Part shown: in pieces, positions 7,904-15,534 of the stretch | How positions within the stretch are numbered: position 1 is the stretch's first letter | How the letters are laid out: each line of letters starts with the position of its first letter | Source of the DNA: Salipaludibacillus sp. CUR1 | GTDB taxonomy: Bacteria > Bacillota > Bacilli > Bacillales > Salisediminibacteriaceae | Reading direction: 5' to 3' | DNA length: 64,000 nucleotides | NCBI RefSeq assembly: GCF_021028955.1 | Contig: NZ_JAIWPE010000096.1 | Span: forward strand, 62,001-126,000 | Program-made: the position numbers and the translations under genes | The notes under the pieces: generated by a model | The model's input: the letters and a program-made list of their open reading frames with translations, nothing else | Database searches by the model: none | Told to the model about the DNA's origin: nothing

Positions 7904-8269
7904 ATGACCCATCAACGGTATGAATTTGCCCGCCGTAAATGCATTGCCAGCTTGCCGGAAAACGTTAAACGCCTGTTTCAATTTGTAGAATCTAAAGAGT
8001 TAACTCTGGCTGATGAGGCATTGTCTGAGAATCATTATATCCAGCTGCTTCAACAGCATTCACCGGTGCTGGAAGCTGCCGACAAATTTAAAATGGAGCC
8101 GGCTGAGGTTTATACAGCCGTTCAACGAATTGAACGGTATTTAGAAGACCATGCCGCTTCTTATGAAAAAAAGCTGAAATTCTTCGATATGACCGAAGAA
8201 CTCCAGCTTCATGGTTTATGCCAGTGCAATGATAATGTTAAATATTATTATTTTTACGATAACAATTAA
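7904..8269 (+). CDS. Unrecognised 121-residue protein, probably zinc-regulated
   Basis: A soluble, mainly helical 121-residue protein with no signal peptide or membrane segment. The first 40 residues are basic (FARRKC), the middle (EAADKFKMEPAEVYTAVQRI) could be a helix-turn-helix-like helical pair, and the tail has CQC followed by an unusual Tyr-rich end (KYYYFYDNN). I do not recognise the family. The ATG at 7904 is chosen because GAGAGGAGA ends seven bases upstream; a TTG at 7886 has no SD. It is divergent from the Zur-controlled GTPase operon and has its own Zur-like box, so a role in zinc limitation is the best guess. Its three Cys and few His could bind a metal, but that is speculation. 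Confidence 0.75.
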   Translation: MTHQRYEFARRKCIASLPENVKRLFQFVESKELTLADEALSENHYIQLLQQHSPVLEAADKFKMEPAEVYTAVQRIERYLEDHAASYEKKLKFFDMTEELQLHGLCQCNDNVKYYYFYDNN

Positions 8270-8302
8270 AGGCTCAGAGGCTTCTTCCCTCTGAGCCTTT
8301 AA
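8268..8302. terminator. Bidirectional terminator between convergent genes
   Basis: A 13-bp perfect stem AAAGGCTCAGAGG/CCTCTGAGCCTTT with a seven-base loop lies between the stop codons of the convergent 121-residue protein gene and the fatty acid transporter, with A/T tracts on both sides. Confidence 0.8.
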
Positions 8303-8305
8303 CAG

Positions 8306-9625
8306 TTAAAGAAGCATGAGCCCCAAGCCTATGACCACTCCGCTTAAGACGAGTACCCACACACAGAAGCCCATAATATCCCGCGCATTTAAACCGGCGA
8401 TGGCTAAAGCCGGAAGCGCCCAGAACGGCTGAATCATATTTGTCCACGCGTCTCCCCACGCCACTGCCATGGCGGTTCTGGCTGCACTGACACCGAGCTC
8501 CTGTCCGGCAGAAAGCATAATTGGCGCCTGAACTGCCCACTGTCCGCCCCCTGAAGGCACAAAGAAATTGACGATTCCAGCGCTTATAAAAGCAAATAGA
8601 GGGAAGGTGAACTCGTTAGAGACCGAAACAAACCACTCTGAAAACTGGACGACTAATCCGGATGCGACCATCATTCCCATAATTCCCGCGTAAAAAGGAA
8701 ATTGAATAATAATCCCCCCAGCATTCTTCACCGCCGCTGAAACACTTGCTAAGTAGTTTCTCGGTGTCATATGGAACAGAATTCCAAGGAAAAGGAAAAT
8801 AAAGTTCACAATGTTCAGGTTTAAGTCAAACCCGTTGGTTATCAGATAATATAAAATAAATGCTAATCCGAGAAAGCCGGTAATCATGGATAAGATGACA
8901 CTGTTTTCCATTCTTTCCGCAGGCGTCTGCCCGCTCTTCGGTTTTGTTTCGCCCATTTCAGCAGAATCAACAAGTAATTTTGGATCCACATGCACCGCGT
9001 CTTTCGAATTTATCATCAGCCAGTTCAGTATAGGCACAGAAACAAACAAGGCAGCTACGATAATTAAATTAAACGGAGCAAAAATTGTATCGCCTGTTGA
9101 AACGAGCCCAATAATATCTTCAGAGAAATGGCCATCTGTCGCTATTGTCAACGGAATTGAGCCTGCCAATCCGCCGTGCCAGACGATAAATCCACTGTAA
9201 GCGCTTGCAATCAGCAGCCGGTAATCCACATTAGTAACACGCTTAGCCAGTTCTTTAGCGAACAGGGCGCCAATGACGAGCCCGAATCCCCAGTTTATCC
9301 AGCTCGCAGTGAGCCCAACGAGAGTGACCAGGACAATCGCCTGACCGGGGGTTCCGGCAAGCGCCGCTATCTTTTGCAGCCCCTTTTTAAAGACAGCACT
9401 GCTTGCAAGCACATAGCCGGTTACCAGTACGAGGACCATTTGCATAGCAAACGCCAGTAAGTCCCAGAACCCTTCGCCCCAATAGGCCACCATTTCCACC
9501 GGGCTGCTCGGAGTGAGAGCCAGGCCCATTAGAAAGACAACAAGTGTGAGTATAATTACAAATAAAAACGGATCAGGCAAAAAACGCTGCATTAACTTTG
9601 TTGATAAATTTGTAAGCGTTTTCAA
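8306..9625 (-). CDS. Short-chain fatty acid transporter (AtoE/DUF401-like family)
   Basis: A 439-residue integral membrane protein with about 10-12 hydrophobic segments, typical of the short-chain fatty acid transporter family (AtoE/ScFAT): an N-terminal LMQRFLPDPFLFVIILTL, the conserved WGDAWTNMIQPFWALPALAI near the C-terminus and VPSGGGQWAVQAP. It probably imports acetoacetate, butyrate or similar acids. The TTG at 9625 is chosen: GGGGAG lies eight bases upstream, whereas the GTG at 9706 gives an unusual charged extension and has no SD. A perfect CcpA (cre) site covers the first codons, so glucose repression is likely. No acyl-CoA transferase gene is adjacent. Confidence 0.85.
   Translation of the reverse strand: MKTLTNLSTKLMQRFLPDPFLFVIILTLVVFLMGLALTPSSPVEMVAYWGEGFWDLLAFAMQMVLVLVTGYVLASSAVFKKGLQKIAALAGTPGQAIVLVTLVGLTASWINWGFGLVIGALFAKELAKRVTNVDYRLLIASAYSGFIVWHGGLAGSIPLTIATDGHFSEDIIGLVSTGDTIFAPFNLIIVAALFVSVPILNWLMINSKDAVHVDPKLLVDSAEMGETKPKSGQTPAERMENSVILSMITGFLGLAFILYYLITNGFDLNLNIVNFIFLFLGILFHMTPRNYLASVSAAVKNAGGIIIQFPFYAGIMGMMVASGLVVQFSEWFVSVSNEFTFPLFAFISAGIVNFFVPSGGGQWAVQAPIMLSAGQELGVSAARTAMAVAWGDAWTNMIQPFWALPALAIAGLNARDIMGFCVWVLVLSGVVIGLGLMLL
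9611..9624. promoter_or_regulatory. cre site (CcpA operator)
   Basis: TGTAAGCGTTTTCA matches the cre consensus TGWAANCGNTNWCA at all positions. It overlaps codons 1-5 of the fatty acid transporter, which suits roadblock-type repression by CcpA. Confidence 0.75.
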
Positions 9626-9928
9626 ATAAGTTTCTCCCCTTTCTTTTTTTGAAAATCCAAAGGCCCGTATATCAATTTTACTTTCTTTAAAACTCAAAAA
9701 GACCATGGAATTTTCACATTTCTGAATATTCTATACAGAGATTATTATAATTTAATAACCTAAATGGTCAAGGGCGCTGTGGAGGGATGCTCCGGCAGCA
9801 GGGACGTATTTACTTTGATTTATAGCGAATACCTTCGAAAAATGTCGATTTGATCAAATCTAAACTCACCGCTTAAAAAACAACAACCTCCGGTAAGATT
9901 CCCCACCGGAGGCCATGACTGATTCTGG
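9626..9928. other. Intergenic region between transporter and dacC
   Basis: AT-rich gap holding the SD of the transporter, presumably its promoter (no clear -35/-10 seen), and the terminator of the carboxypeptidase gene. Nothing else is recognisable. Confidence 0.4.
9875..9912 (-). terminator. Terminator of the dacC-like gene
   Basis: CCTCCGGT/ACCGGAGG stem with a ten-base loop, followed on the minus strand by TTGTTGTTTTTT. Confidence 0.85.
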
Positions 9929-11425
9929 CTATTCTTCCTGTTCCCTGGAAAACTCAGCAAGTCTTTCGGCAATTTCATCTTCCAGGTGTTTCGGATGGCT
10001 GCCGGTATAGTTGTTTATAATGATAGAGAAGATCAGTTCTTCTTCATCTGCCGTAGTCACATACCCTGATAATGACGTTTTAGAAGTGACAGTTCCTGTC
10101 TTCGCCTGCACGTTCCCTTCTGCGGCAGTACCGCTCATGCGGTTTCTTAATGTTCCGCCTGTCATGCGGTCAGAGGCTCCCGCCACCGGAAGAGAGCTGT
10201 AATAAATGTCGTACCAGTCTTCCTGCTGCACGTGCCGGAGAAGTTTAGTCATCTCTTCTGTCGGTATTTTATTTAAATGGGACATTCCTGAACCGTCCCG
10301 CAGCTGTATAGCAGATGTGTTAAGCCCGGCTCCCTCAAGGTAATCTTCTATTACAGCAAGTCCGGCATTCCAGCTTCCTTCACCGTTGATTTCTTTCCCC
10401 ATTGTTTTCGTTAAAATTTCAGCAATACTGTTGTTACTCAGCTTCATAAATGGGTCGAACAGCTCGGACAGCGGCAAGGATTCCCGCTCAGCAAGCGTCA
10501 TCGCCCCCTCTGGTGTTTCACCTAGAGTGAGCTCCCCTTGGACTTTAACTCCGTGCTCCTCAAGGGACTGATGGAAAAGACTTTGCGCGAGCTCAGTCGG
10601 TTCCCAGATGGCTATCCAGTTCCGCCATCTATTTCCGTCTGTCGGAATCGTTCCTTCCACAAAAATATTGTTGTTGCCGTGTTCACGCCCCCAGTTTACC
10701 GTTCGCGGGCCGCCGGCTTCTATTGTATCTACATCGTTAAGAATAGTCACATAGTCAGTGTCAGGGTAAACGGTGGCTGTCGTCTCATCCCCTGCTTCAT
10801 CACCGGGATGAACTTCCACTATCACTGAACCAGCGTCATAATCTTCATCAGGTGACACTGTCAGGGCAGAAACCTGGGCAGCCGTATGGCGGCGCTGGTT
10901 AAACCATGACATATCGAGAGACAGTCGCATATCATCAAAGAAAGTATCATCTGCTACGAGGTCGCCCTGAATCACTTTAATCCCCTGTCCAGCGATCTCC
11001 TGAGCCAGGTCATCATAATCTTCAGGAAGCATTGTCGGGTCGCCGGTTCCTTTCAAATAAAGATCACTATGTAACACTTTCCCGGAAAGCCTTCCGTCAC
11101 TGTACACCCCTGTTGTAAACGTGTAATCCGGTCCCAATACATCGAGAGCCGCCGCACCGGTTAAAAGTTTTTGCCCTGAGGCTGGAACGACACTGGTATC
11201 ACTGTTATAAGAGAACACATCGTCATCTGACTCCGCCGACCTGACGTGCACAGACGGCAAAGCGTGGTCAAGGTCATCGTTTTGAATAATTTCCAGCAGA
11301 TCTGAGCGTAATTCCTGTTCAGCCGTTAACTCGGAATCTGCCCCGGCACCGAACTGGATCATGGCGGCCACGCCCATCACACTTAAAAGGCTGACCCCGC
11401 TTATGAATCTCTTTTTCTTTAAAAT
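9929..11425 (-). CDS. dacC: D-alanyl-D-alanine carboxypeptidase/endopeptidase, S13 family (DacC/PBP4a type)
   Basis: A penicillin-binding protein of family S13, secreted, acting on peptidoglycan cross-links or stem peptides. SxxK is SGQK (Ser about residue 83), the second motif is SNN (KLSNNSIAE) and the third KTG (AKTGTVTSKT). The first in-frame ATG/GTG/TTG codon after the upstream TAG is the GTG at 11380, with no SD and half a signal peptide missing. Reading from ATT at 11425 restores a full signal peptide (LKKKRFISGVSLLSVMGVA) and AAGGAG lies nine bases before it, so an ATT start is the best interpretation, giving 498 residues. The sequence is notably acidic, as in halotolerant species. 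Confidence 0.85.
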   Translation of the reverse strand: MLKKKRFISGVSLLSVMGVAAMIQFGAGADSELTAEQELRSDLLEIIQNDDLDHALPSVHVRSAESDDDVFSYNSDTSVVPASGQKLLTGAAALDVLGPDYTFTTGVYSDGRLSGKVLHSDLYLKGTGDPTMLPEDYDDLAQEIAGQGIKVIQGDLVADDTFFDDMRLSLDMSWFNQRRHTAAQVSALTVSPDEDYDAGSVIVEVHPGDEAGDETTATVYPDTDYVTILNDVDTIEAGGPRTVNWGREHGNNNIFVEGTIPTDGNRWRNWIAIWEPTELAQSLFHQSLEEHGVKVQGELTLGETPEGAMTLAERESLPLSELFDPFMKLSNNSIAEILTKTMGKEINGEGSWNAGLAVIEDYLEGAGLNTSAIQLRDGSGMSHLNKIPTEEMTKLLRHVQQEDWYDIYYSSLPVAGASDRMTGGTLRNRMSGTAAEGNVQAKTGTVTSKTSLSGYVTTADEEELIFSIIINNYTGSHPKHLEDEIAERLAEFSREQEE

Positions 11426-11673
11426 CTTAACCCACTCCTTTTTATTTTTCTAATAATTCTCACTACTTAATCATATTGGACTTTAGGTCTCTTTTCATGG
11501 GTCGAACGCTTACTGTTCTAAACGGTTCACAGGACTTATAGAGGGGTTTGAAATCCTACTTTTCTATAAACCGTACGTTTCCTTTCACCCCTGTTTACAA
11601 AAATAAGCTAAGTCTTTTCAGAACAGTGGAAATGTCGTAAAATAATAATCGGACAGAAAGAGGTGGTAAGGTT

Positions 11674-12105
11674 ATGGGCAATGATATTTTTATGTGGTTT
11701 ATATTTCTGTGGTCCGTGTTTATTTTTGTACTCATCGCCATTGGCGGTTATTTTATGTTCCGCAAGTTTTTGAAAAAGATGCCGAAAGAGGATGGAAAAT
11801 CAATTTTGGACTGGCAGGATTATTATATTAATGAAACGCTCCATTTATGGACAGACGACCAGAAAAAGTTTTTAAATGAGCTGGTGGAGCCGGTTCCTGA
11901 AATTTTCCGTGATGTGGCAAAAGGGAAAATAGCCGGAAAGATCGGCGAGCTTGCACTCGAGGAAAAAGCCGGGGAAATGCATGAGGAACTGATTATTAAA
12001 GGATATATTCTCGCTACCCCGAAACGTGATCACAAATTTCTGAGAAAAAAGCTTGCAGAAAAAAACATTGATGCAGAACCTTATGAAGCCTATTTTAATC
12101 AATAA
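11674..12105 (+). CDS. yneK: YneK-like DUF2621 membrane-anchored protein
   Basis: A 143-residue protein with one N-terminal transmembrane segment (about residues 7-29) and a soluble, charged C-terminal domain. It resembles B. subtilis YneK (DUF2621), which also lies next to ccdC, but in that genome as part of the ccdA-ccdC neighbourhood. Its function is not known. Start ATG after AGAGGTGGTAAGGTT. It is transcribed convergently with ccdC and shares a terminator with it. Confidence 0.75.
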   Translation: MGNDIFMWFIFLWSVFIFVLIAIGGYFMFRKFLKKMPKEDGKSILDWQDYYINETLHLWTDDQKKFLNELVEPVPEIFRDVAKGKIAGKIGELALEEKAGEMHEELIIKGYILATPKRDHKFLRKKLAEKNIDAEPYEAYFNQ

Positions 12106-12110
12106 AAAAG

Positions 12111-12148
12111 CCCGGCACCTTCCGTAACGGATTAAGGTGCCGGGTTTT
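12111..12148. terminator. Bidirectional terminator, yneK/ccdC
   Basis: An 11-bp stem CCCGGCACCTT/AAGGTGCCGGG is flanked by A-rich sequence on the left and TTTT on the right. The ccdC stop codon lies inside the loop, so the two genes share this hairpin. Confidence 0.85.
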
Positions 12149-12653
12149 GCATCTGTAATGGCCATTTGGAGTCTGCTGACGCCTGGCGGGCTTTCAGCTG
12201 ACGCTCCACTTCTTTAAACTTAATATACATGGCAATGCGCCATGGCAAAATCATGCCGAATGCGAGGATAAAGAACATACCGGCAAGTACTTCGTATTCG
12301 AAATAAATCCCGAAAGTCATTTTAAAAGCGATTCTCAGTCCCAGCAGTCCAAGCAGAATAAAAGGGAATGCTTTGGAGCGCTTCATATAAATTTCTCTGC
12401 CGCGTATTTCAAACGATGACGTTTTAATAAGAATAATAGAAAAAAGCAGGCCAACCGTAAAGGCTTCAATCACTTCAAGACCAGTGATTTCCCTGACCGG
12501 CGGATAGAGGAACATAAGAAAGCCGGTAGACATGGCGAGAGGCGGAATCAGTATTTTCCTTACTGAAGCCGGCCGTTTCATCGCTTTCATACGGACAAAT
12601 ATTGCAAACAAAGCCATACAGACAGCTAAAATTGTAAATAAGATGGCGTACAT
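12132..12653 (-). CDS. ccdC: CcdC family membrane protein (DUF1453)
   Basis: A 173-residue membrane protein with five hydrophobic segments that matches CcdC (YneJ, DUF1453). In B. subtilis it is encoded with ccdA in the cytochrome c maturation region, although it is not essential for that process. The ATG at 12653 is chosen because AGGGGGT lies eight bases upstream; the longer frame to 12734 adds a 27-residue polar segment with no SD. Neither ccdA nor yneI is found beside it here, unlike B. subtilis. Confidence 0.8.
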   Translation of the reverse strand: MYAILFTILAVCMALFAIFVRMKAMKRPASVRKILIPPLAMSTGFLMFLYPPVREITGLEVIEAFTVGLLFSIILIKTSSFEIRGREIYMKRSKAFPFILLGLLGLRIAFKMTFGIYFEYEVLAGMFFILAFGMILPWRIAMYIKFKEVERQLKARQASADSKWPLQMQNPAP

Positions 12654-12834
12654 TGGAATTACCCCCTGACAATTACATGCCGTCTTAAATGAAGTGCGGC
12701 CCTTAAAAACCCCTTTAGATAGATGCAGCCTCACGCTTTCCTTCCGCAGACGTTGTGCAGACCTTCAAGCTGATCAGTACCCCCTCTATCAAACATATGA
12801 CTAACAGAGCCTTTGAAAAATTAGTACAAGTTTA

Positions 12835-13449
12835 TTATACATGAAATGGCATCATAAGTAAGTACACAGCCACAATAGAAATAATAAAATACACACTTTT
12901 TCCGGTAACCGCTTCTTTCTTAAAAAAGACAAGAGCGCCAAGAAAGGACAGGAAATAAAGCCATGCATAATAAAAATTTACCGGGTGGACCGTCACGCCT
13001 TCAAGACTGAAACCTGTATTAAACGGCGAAACTGCGCCGTACTGACGGACAAAAATGTTAAAAAATATGAGTGAAATGAGCACACCTCCCAGGAGCGCTT
13101 CCCATATATCTGCAGGCCACTGCTTGCGGAAAAAATAAATGATGATAATCAGGAAAGCTGCAGCCATTGCGGCAGGCACTGCCCACGGGCCTCCTGAAAA
13201 ATAGATTATATTTCTTAAGTCCGACAGGAGTGACGGCTGAAGCACAAACGGCCAGAATTTAAATACAGCCACGCCTGCTATAACAGCGATCGTCATTTTA
13301 TCCATTATTTCCTCCTGCTGCTCTGTCCCTTTCCACTTTAAATAGCGGGAGACAGCGAAAAAACCTGTCATAAGCGCAAGCAGCAGGAATAAAAGTTCCA
13401 CTGATAAAGTTAACGGTCCAATCGACCATGTCGTTAGCGGATGAAACAT
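12835..13449 (-). CDS. Cysteine-free polytopic membrane protein, Lgt-like
   Basis: A 204-residue protein with about six transmembrane segments. The opening IGPLTLSVELLFLLLALMTG and the HPVNFYYAWLYF motif recall the N-terminus and HP-x-x-YE region of prolipoprotein diacylglyceryl transferase (Lgt), but the protein is shorter and catalytic residues of Lgt are not apparent. There is no Cys, so it cannot itself carry electrons to its thioredoxin-like neighbour, which ends two bases before this start codon. Translational coupling suggests the two proteins work together. Function unknown. Confidence 0.65.
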   Translation of the reverse strand: MFHPLTTWSIGPLTLSVELLFLLLALMTGFFAVSRYLKWKGTEQQEEIMDKMTIAVIAGVAVFKFWPFVLQPSLLSDLRNIIYFSGGPWAVPAAMAAAFLIIIIYFFRKQWPADIWEALLGGVLISLIFFNIFVRQYGAVSPFNTGFSLEGVTVHPVNFYYAWLYFLSFLGALVFFKKEAVTGKSVYFIISIVAVYLLMMPFHV

Positions 13450-13450
13450 A

Positions 13451-14005
13451 TTATGAATCCTCCCCCTGTCTCAGTGCCTGAATTTCCCTCTCTAATTCAG
13501 CATAAGTCAAAGCCCCTGTTTTCCTGTACGTAATGACGCCGTCTTTATTAATAAAGACGGTGGCAGGCACCGGCGGTACGTAATACCTTTCTGAGACGCT
13601 TCCGTTTTCATCAATGATATTTGTAAAGGTCAGGCTGTTTCTCGAAATAAATTGTTCAGCTTCAGAAAGCCGATCCTGGTGGGACGCATTGATTCCGATC
13701 AGAGCCACTCCATCGCCGTACTCCTGATGGGCCTTTTCGATTGCTTCACTTGAAGCCTGGCAATAAGGGCACCATGAAGTCCAGAAATAGAGGACGACAC
13801 CTTTCTCCCCCTTGGCCTCAGCAAGAGCAAAGGACTGATCATCAAATGTCTGCGCTTCAAAATCCGGGGCGTCATGGCCTGGCTGAGCATAAGATAAAGG
13901 CCCCTCTCTGCCTTCCTCAAATAGCTGCTGTTCCTGCCCCATCCATAAAAATAAGACGGCAGACACAGCCATTAAGCCAAAAACCACTCTTTTTACCACT
14001 AGCAT
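13451..14005 (-). CDS. Membrane-anchored thiol-disulfide oxidoreductase (TlpA/ResA-like)
   Basis: A 184-residue thioredoxin-fold protein with an uncleaved N-terminal signal anchor (VVKRVVFGLMAVSAVLFLWM). The active site is WCPYC (within FWTSWCPYCQAS) near residue 82 and the cis-proline loop is PPVPATVF. It belongs to the AhpC/TSA-TlpA group that reduces apocytochrome c or other extracytoplasmic disulfides (ResA, StoA). The ATG at 14005 has AGGTG six bases upstream and gives the anchor; the TTG at 14023 lies upstream of that SD. It is co-transcribed with the Lgt-like membrane protein. Confidence 0.8.
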   Translation of the reverse strand: MLVVKRVVFGLMAVSAVLFLWMGQEQQLFEEGREGPLSYAQPGHDAPDFEAQTFDDQSFALAEAKGEKGVVLYFWTSWCPYCQASSEAIEKAHQEYGDGVALIGINASHQDRLSEAEQFISRNSLTFTNIIDENGSVSERYYVPPVPATVFINKDGVITYRKTGALTYAELEREIQALRQGEDS

Positions 14006-14333
14006 ATAATCACCTATTTTCAAAATTTACAGTATACACGTACAGGTATATTCCTTCCGTATCATACCACACATAGGTGTAAAGAATAAATTATTTTATC
14101 CTGTCCCCACACTCGACCGGTCCGTGCTCAAGGCGTGAGTTTACTGGCGCCGGTCATATAAAAAAAACTGCCCCTCAACGGGAGCAGCCTGCTTAACTGT
14201 AAAGGTTTCCTGAGACGAAGCAAGTACCTTGCTTGCTTGTCCAGGGCCAAGGCCGTTTGGTCTTCTTCTCCCAAGCTTTTAACAAGCCGGAGCCTCGGTC
14301 AACTGGCGCCTTGCCTTGGTATACAGATTTACT
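14006..14333. other. Intergenic region between copZ and the TlpA-like gene
   Basis: Holds a U-tract terminator at 14157-14188 and two short copies of the motif ACTGGCGCC (about 14142 and 14304) in GC-rich surroundings. No gene is credible here. Confidence 0.4.
14153..14188 (-). terminator. Terminator of csoR-copZ
   Basis: CTGCTCCC/GGGGCAG stem with a one-base bulge followed on the minus strand by TTTTTTTT, the first such structure downstream of copZ. Confidence 0.7.
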
Positions 14334-14540
14334 TTATACGACGTCGTACCCTTGATCTTCAATTTCTTCTTTAAGAGTGGCAAGGTTCACCTGGCTGTCC
14401 TCGTATTCAACGGTTACATTATTGGCATCCAGGTTCACTTCTGCTTTTGCCACCCCGTCCACTTTATTTAAAGCGCCTTCTACAGCCTGTTTGCAATGGT
14501 TGCATGTCATTCCTTCTACTTGGATGGTTTCTTTTTTCAT
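14334..14540 (-). CDS. copZ: Copper chaperone CopZ
   Basis: A 68-residue HMA-domain protein with the metal-binding GMTCNHC motif at residues 10-16. It binds Cu(I) and hands it to a CopA-type ATPase in the cytoplasm. AAAGGAGAG precedes the ATG. It lies downstream of csoR and is probably co-transcribed with it. A copA gene, normally next to copZ in Bacillus, is not in the window; the flanking genes on both sides are unrelated to copper. Confidence 0.92.
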   Translation of the reverse strand: MKKETIQVEGMTCNHCKQAVEGALNKVDGVAKAEVNLDANNVTVEYEDSQVNLATLKEEIEDQGYDVV

Positions 14541-14629
14541 AGTGACTCTCTCCTTTAAATTTAGTAATTAAGGTGATGCCTGGTGTCAGGCGAATAAACG
14601 GCAAGATACAGCTTTTTGAGCACCGTGGA

Positions 14630-14647
14630 GCGCCGCTGCTGCGGCGC
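14630..14647. other. GC-rich hairpin between csoR and copZ
   Basis: GCGCCGC-TGCT-GCGGCGC is a perfect 7-bp stem with a four-base loop and no U-tract behind it. It may stabilise or process the csoR-copZ mRNA. Confidence 0.45.
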
Positions 14648-14665
14648 TGGAGGCACTTCAGGCAG

Positions 14666-14989
14666 TCAGGATTTTGAAAACTGCTGGATCACTTTCATCA
14701 GTTCGTTGATGGTTTCTTCTCCCTCACCCTGTTTGACAGCATTCGTTACACAGCCCCGGGTATGGTCTTCAAGAAGCGTATACCCTACTTTTTTGAGAGC
14801 TGCGTTGACAGCCGATACCTGGACGAGAATATCGACGCAGTACCGGTCTTCCTCGATCATTTTCTGAATGCCTCTTACTTGGCCTTCAACACGCTTTAAC
14901 CGCTGAATCAGCAGTTTTTTGTCTTCTTCAGACCGCATTTTAGCCGGAGATTTTTCGGGTGTCAGAGGAATCGTTAATTTTTCATCCAT
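14666..14989 (-). CDS. csoR: Copper-sensing transcriptional repressor CsoR
   Basis: A 107-residue all-helical repressor of the CsoR/RcnR family. The Cu(I) ligands are present as Cys51, His76 and Cys80 (RYC, EDHTRGC), the signature that separates CsoR from formaldehyde or nickel sensors. Cu(I) binding releases it from its operator. The ATG at 14989 has GAGGTG six bases upstream. An operator-like inverted repeat lies in its own promoter, so autoregulation of csoR-copZ is likely. Confidence 0.92.
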   Translation of the reverse strand: MDEKLTIPLTPEKSPAKMRSEEDKKLLIQRLKRVEGQVRGIQKMIEEDRYCVDILVQVSAVNAALKKVGYTLLEDHTRGCVTNAVKQGEGEETINELMKVIQQFSKS

Positions 14990-15015
14990 ACATTTCACCT
15001 CTACCGTTTGTTACT

Positions 15016-15046
15016 TATACCGTACCCCTGGAGCGTATAGAAGTCA
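15016..15046 (-). promoter_or_regulatory. CsoR operator and promoter of csoR-copZ
   Basis: The inverted repeat TATAC-n-GTATA surrounds a G/C-rich core CGTACCCCTGGAGC (15016-15040), like the B. subtilis copZA operator TACCCTACGGGGGTA. On the minus strand TTGACT (15046-15041) is followed after 17 bp by TACGGT, so the operator lies in the promoter spacer. Confidence 0.7.
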
Positions 15047-15057
15047 ATAATGTTCAC

Positions 15058-15501
15058 TCAATGTTCACCTTCTATAAATTTTTTGAGGTAGATTAAATGG
15101 TCTTTCTCTTCCCTGATCAGCATTCGCGTCACAATTGGTTTAGTCAGTTTCAGAATAAGCTTCTCCGGTATGACCGTCCCCTCAAAAGTAATTTCCGTCC
15201 ATCCGTCCTGGACTTCCTTAAAACTGTACCGGTAGTTTACTTTCATGCCGTTTGCCTGGCTTGTTAAACCGTATATTTCAAAAGGCTGATACTCGGTGAT
15301 TTCTACGTCCGTACCGACTTTACGGTTTGACAGCTGGCGGTATTCCCTGTACTTGGCCCCCGGCTCCTTTACTTTGTCATTAAGCCTCTCTACTTTTGTA
15401 ACACTTACAAACATATCTTTTGCCTTTTCAGGATCGGCTACTTGCTCAAAAACTTCTTTTGCTGGTGCTTCTATTAATACTTTTTCAAAAATATCCGCCA
15501 T
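15058..15501 (-). CDS. SRPBCC family protein (START/polyketide cyclase fold)
   Basis: A 147-residue protein of the SRPBCC/Bet v1-like fold: IFEKVLIEAPAKEVFEQVAD at the start, a long beta-sheet middle and the C-terminal helix LIYLKKFIEGEH. Members bind hydrophobic ligands; no specific role can be stated. The ATG at 15501 has AAAGGGGG eight bases upstream. It is just downstream of an ABC exporter operon and upstream of csoR. Confidence 0.75.
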   Translation of the reverse strand: MADIFEKVLIEAPAKEVFEQVADPEKAKDMFVSVTKVERLNDKVKEPGAKYREYRQLSNRKVGTDVEITEYQPFEIYGLTSQANGMKVNYRYSFKEVQDGWTEITFEGTVIPEKLILKLTKPIVTRMLIREEKDHLIYLKKFIEGEH

Positions 15502-15534
15502 GGCCAAAACCCCCTTTATCTAAATCGCTGGTCC

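Noticed and set aside
11490-11520. LexA box upstream of yneK (CGAAC and GTTCT near 11500)
   Set aside because: The half-sites are seven bases apart instead of four.
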